DNA of 64,000 nucleotides, taken from the NCBI GenBank assembly GCA_020637165.1, contig JACJWN010000003.1, positions 558,001 to 622,000 on the forward strand. The letters are read 5' to 3'. The stretch is from Mycolicibacterium sp. Lineage in GTDB: Bacteria > Actinomycetota > Actinomycetes > Mycobacteriales > Mycobacteriaceae. The notes under the pieces were generated by a model. The model worked only from the letters and a program-made list of their open reading frames with translations. It was not told the origin of the DNA and searched no databases. The position numbers and the translations under genes are program-made. This document shows positions 62,561 to 64,000 of the stretch, one piece after another. Every line of letters begins with the position of its first letter. Within the stretch, counting starts at the first letter, position 1.

Positions 62561-63262
62561 GTGACGATCAGCATCCGGGGCGTCCTCACCGTCCTGTTGC
62601 CCGGGACCGGCTCTGACGAGGACTACCTGCAGCGGGCCTTCGGCGGGCCGATCGGGGAGGCCGGCGCGATCCTGCGCGCTGTGGCCCCCGAGCCGGACGG
62701 TCTGGTCGCCGGGTATCTGCGGGCGTTGCACGCCGCAGCCGGGGACGGGCCGATCGCGGTGGGAGGGGTATCGCTGGGGGCGGCGGTGGCCGCTCGCTGG
62801 GCGCTGGACCATCCCCGCGACACCGTGGCGGTCCTGGCCGCGCTGCCCGCATGGACCGGGCCCCCCGGCGACGCTCCGGCCGCCGTTTCGGCCCGGCACA
62901 CCGCCACTGCTCTCCGCCGCGACGGCCTGGCCGCGACGACCGCCGCCATGCGGTCCTCGAGTCCTGCCTGGCTGGGCGACGAACTGGCCCGGTCCTGGCG
63001 GCGGCAGTGGCCGGCCCTCCCCCACGCGATGGAGGAGGCCGCCGCCTACGCGGCCCCGACGATCTCCGAACTGGGCCGGATCCACACCCCGATGGCCGTC
63101 GTGGCCGCAACCGACGACCCGATCCACCCCACCGACGTCGCAGAGGAATGGGTTTCCGCCGCTCCGCGGGCCGCGCTCCGAGCGGTCAGCCTCGCCGAGT
63201 TCGGACCGCGGCCCGCGGCTCTCGGCGCCGCGTGCCTCGCTGCTCTGGCGCGGATCGACTGA
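62561..63262 (+). CDS. Alpha/beta-hydrolase fold protein
   Basis: A 233-residue hydrolase (Rv2695-like). The nucleophile elbow is GGVSLGAAVAARWAL (GxSxG), with VAATDDPIHPTD as the probable acid region. A catalytic His late in the chain is not obvious, so activity should be treated as probable only. GTG start at 62561. It is divergent from the OB-fold gene and convergent with DUF3710. Confidence 0.78.
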   Translation: MTISIRGVLTVLLPGTGSDEDYLQRAFGGPIGEAGAILRAVAPEPDGLVAGYLRALHAAAGDGPIAVGGVSLGAAVAARWALDHPRDTVAVLAALPAWTGPPGDAPAAVSARHTATALRRDGLAATTAAMRSSSPAWLGDELARSWRRQWPALPHAMEEAAAYAAPTISELGRIHTPMAVVAATDDPIHPTDVAEEWVSAAPRAALRAVSLAEFGPRPAALGAACLAALARID

Positions 63263-63291
63263 GCAGCGATCGACCGGGCACCTCCCGCCGG

Positions 63292-64000
63292 TCAGCCGCC
63301 GGTGCTGGAACTGGTGCCGCGCAACTGCTGCATCGCCGAACCGGAGGCGTTGCGGCGTTCTGCTTCAAGATCGCCCTGCTGCAGCGGCAGAGGTTGCGGC
63401 TGGGGCTGGGGCTGCGGTTGAGGTTGCGGTTGAGGTTGGGGCTGGGGTTGCGGCTGGGGCTGCTGGCGCTGCTGCTGGGCCAGTATCGACTGCTGCGCGG
63501 CGAGCATCGCCTGCTGAGCCTGCATCTGCTTGGCCTGCTGGGCCTGAGCAGCGCGCAGCTGTTCGGCCAACTGTTGGGGCAGCTGGACCGGCAGCGGCGT
63601 GCGAACCGGCAACGGCGTGTCGCCCCGGCGAACGACGGTGTCGGCCAGCGCCTCGCGGGCCTGGGCCAGCAGCGCGGGCATCGACTGGGGGGTGCCGTTG
63701 ACCACGCAGCGGATCATCCAGCGGGGGCCGTCGACGCCGATGAAGCGGACCGCGCCGGCACCGAGGCCGATCACCTCGCGCCCCCATGGGCCGTCCTCGA
63801 TCGACACCGCGGCGTTGTCGTTGCGCAACGCCTCGGCCAGCTCGGCGGCGACTTCGCGCCACAGTCCGGGGGATTTGGGCGCGGCGTAGGCGGCGACGGT
63901 GAATCGACCGTTGGGTGTGACCACCCAGATCGCGCTGGGAACTCCGGTCTGGTTGAACTCCACCTGAAGCTGGGAGCCCCCCGGCATCGGAATCAGCACC
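63292..64000 (-). CDS. DUF3710 protein (5' end beyond window)
   Basis: The C-terminal 235 residues of a DUF3710 protein (Rv2696c type). Conserved core: PNGRFTVAAYAAPKSPGLWREV and VIGLGAGAVRFIGVDGPRWM. The C-terminus is unusual: Gln-rich (QAQQAKQMQAQQAML) followed by about a dozen PQ dipeptides encoded by a degenerate DNA repeat at 63393-63470. The reading frame continues past the window, so no start is given. Function unknown; dut is expected next by synteny. Confidence 0.88.
   Translation of the reverse strand, partial: VLIPMPGGSQLQVEFNQTGVPSAIWVVTPNGRFTVAAYAAPKSPGLWREVAAELAEALRNDNAAVSIEDGPWGREVIGLGAGAVRFIGVDGPRWMIRCVVNGTPQSMPALLAQAREALADTVVRRGDTPLPVRTPLPVQLPQQLAEQLRAAQAQQAKQMQAQQAMLAAQQSILAQQQRQQPQPQPQPQPQPQPQPQPQPQPQPLPLQQGDLEAERRNASGSAMQQLRGTSSSTGG

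Overview
The window is high-GC actinobacterial DNA. Gene content and order match the genus Mycobacterium in the broad sense, probably a non-tuberculous (Mycolicibacterium-like) species. The left part follows the M. tuberculosis block Rv2603c-Rv2614c (yebC, pdxT, tesB2, pdxS, Nudix, pimA, patA, pgsA, HIT, thrS). The right part follows Rv2669-Rv2696c (GNAT, zapE, ribD-like, hydrolase, aftC, msrB, hemQ, hemY, hemE, DUF3000, RNase D, dxs, RNA methyltransferase, APC permease, ceoB/ceoC, DUF3159, OB-fold, hydrolase, DUF3710). These Rv assignments are recalled from family knowledge and were not searched.

Layout. 1-11,000 (minus strand): Holliday-junction resolution (ruvA partial, ruvC), YebC, the PLP synthase pair pdxS/pdxT with a thioesterase between them, then a tightly overlapping phosphatidylinositol/PIM operon (thrS, HIT, pgsA, patA, pimA, membrane protein, Nudix). 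11,100-12,000: an RsbW-type anti-sigma kinase and a STAS anti-anti-sigma protein. 12,468-20,906 (plus strand): an accessory lipid-oxidation region. It has an unknown protein, a plant-type alpha-dioxygenase homologue, a P450, an acyl-CoA oxidase, an unknown protein, an SDR and a MOSC protein. 21,388-22,431: a DUF732 secreted protein and four tRNA genes (Val-CAC, Gly-GCC, Cys-GCA, Val-GAC).

22,405-32,639 is an integrated phage-like element of about 10.2 kb, resembling phiRv1/phiRv2 of M. tuberculosis. It sits in the 3' end of tRNA-Val(GAC) and is bounded by a 25-bp direct repeat. Just inside each end lies a 23-bp direct repeat that looks like an integrase arm site. It encodes integrase, an excisionase-like protein, HNH nuclease, primase-helicase, a WhiB-like protein, zinc-ribbon proteins, a prohead protease and an HK97 capsid. 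I see no large terminase, portal or tail genes, so it looks like a satellite or capsid-forming island rather than a complete prophage.

32,640-41,000 is mixed: a DUF2237 protein, a probably frameshifted small gene, two tandem paralogues of an unknown family, a lipoprotein, small secreted proteins, a PlsC-like acyltransferase and a FadD15-like acyl-CoA ligase. 41,000-64,000 is conserved core (ribD-like, aftC, msrB, haem synthesis hemE-hemY-hemQ, dxs, nhaA, potassium-uptake ceoB/ceoC). It is interrupted by a heavily decayed membrane GGDEF-EAL gene at 46,144-48,076. A 26-bp-stem bidirectional terminator separates the convergent RNase D and dxs genes.

The least ordinary items are the alpha-dioxygenase/P450 gene set, the compact capsid-encoding element with its arm sites, a secreted alpha/beta-hydrolase with Asn in place of the nucleophilic Ser, the tandem unknown paralogues, and the c-di-GMP pseudogene.
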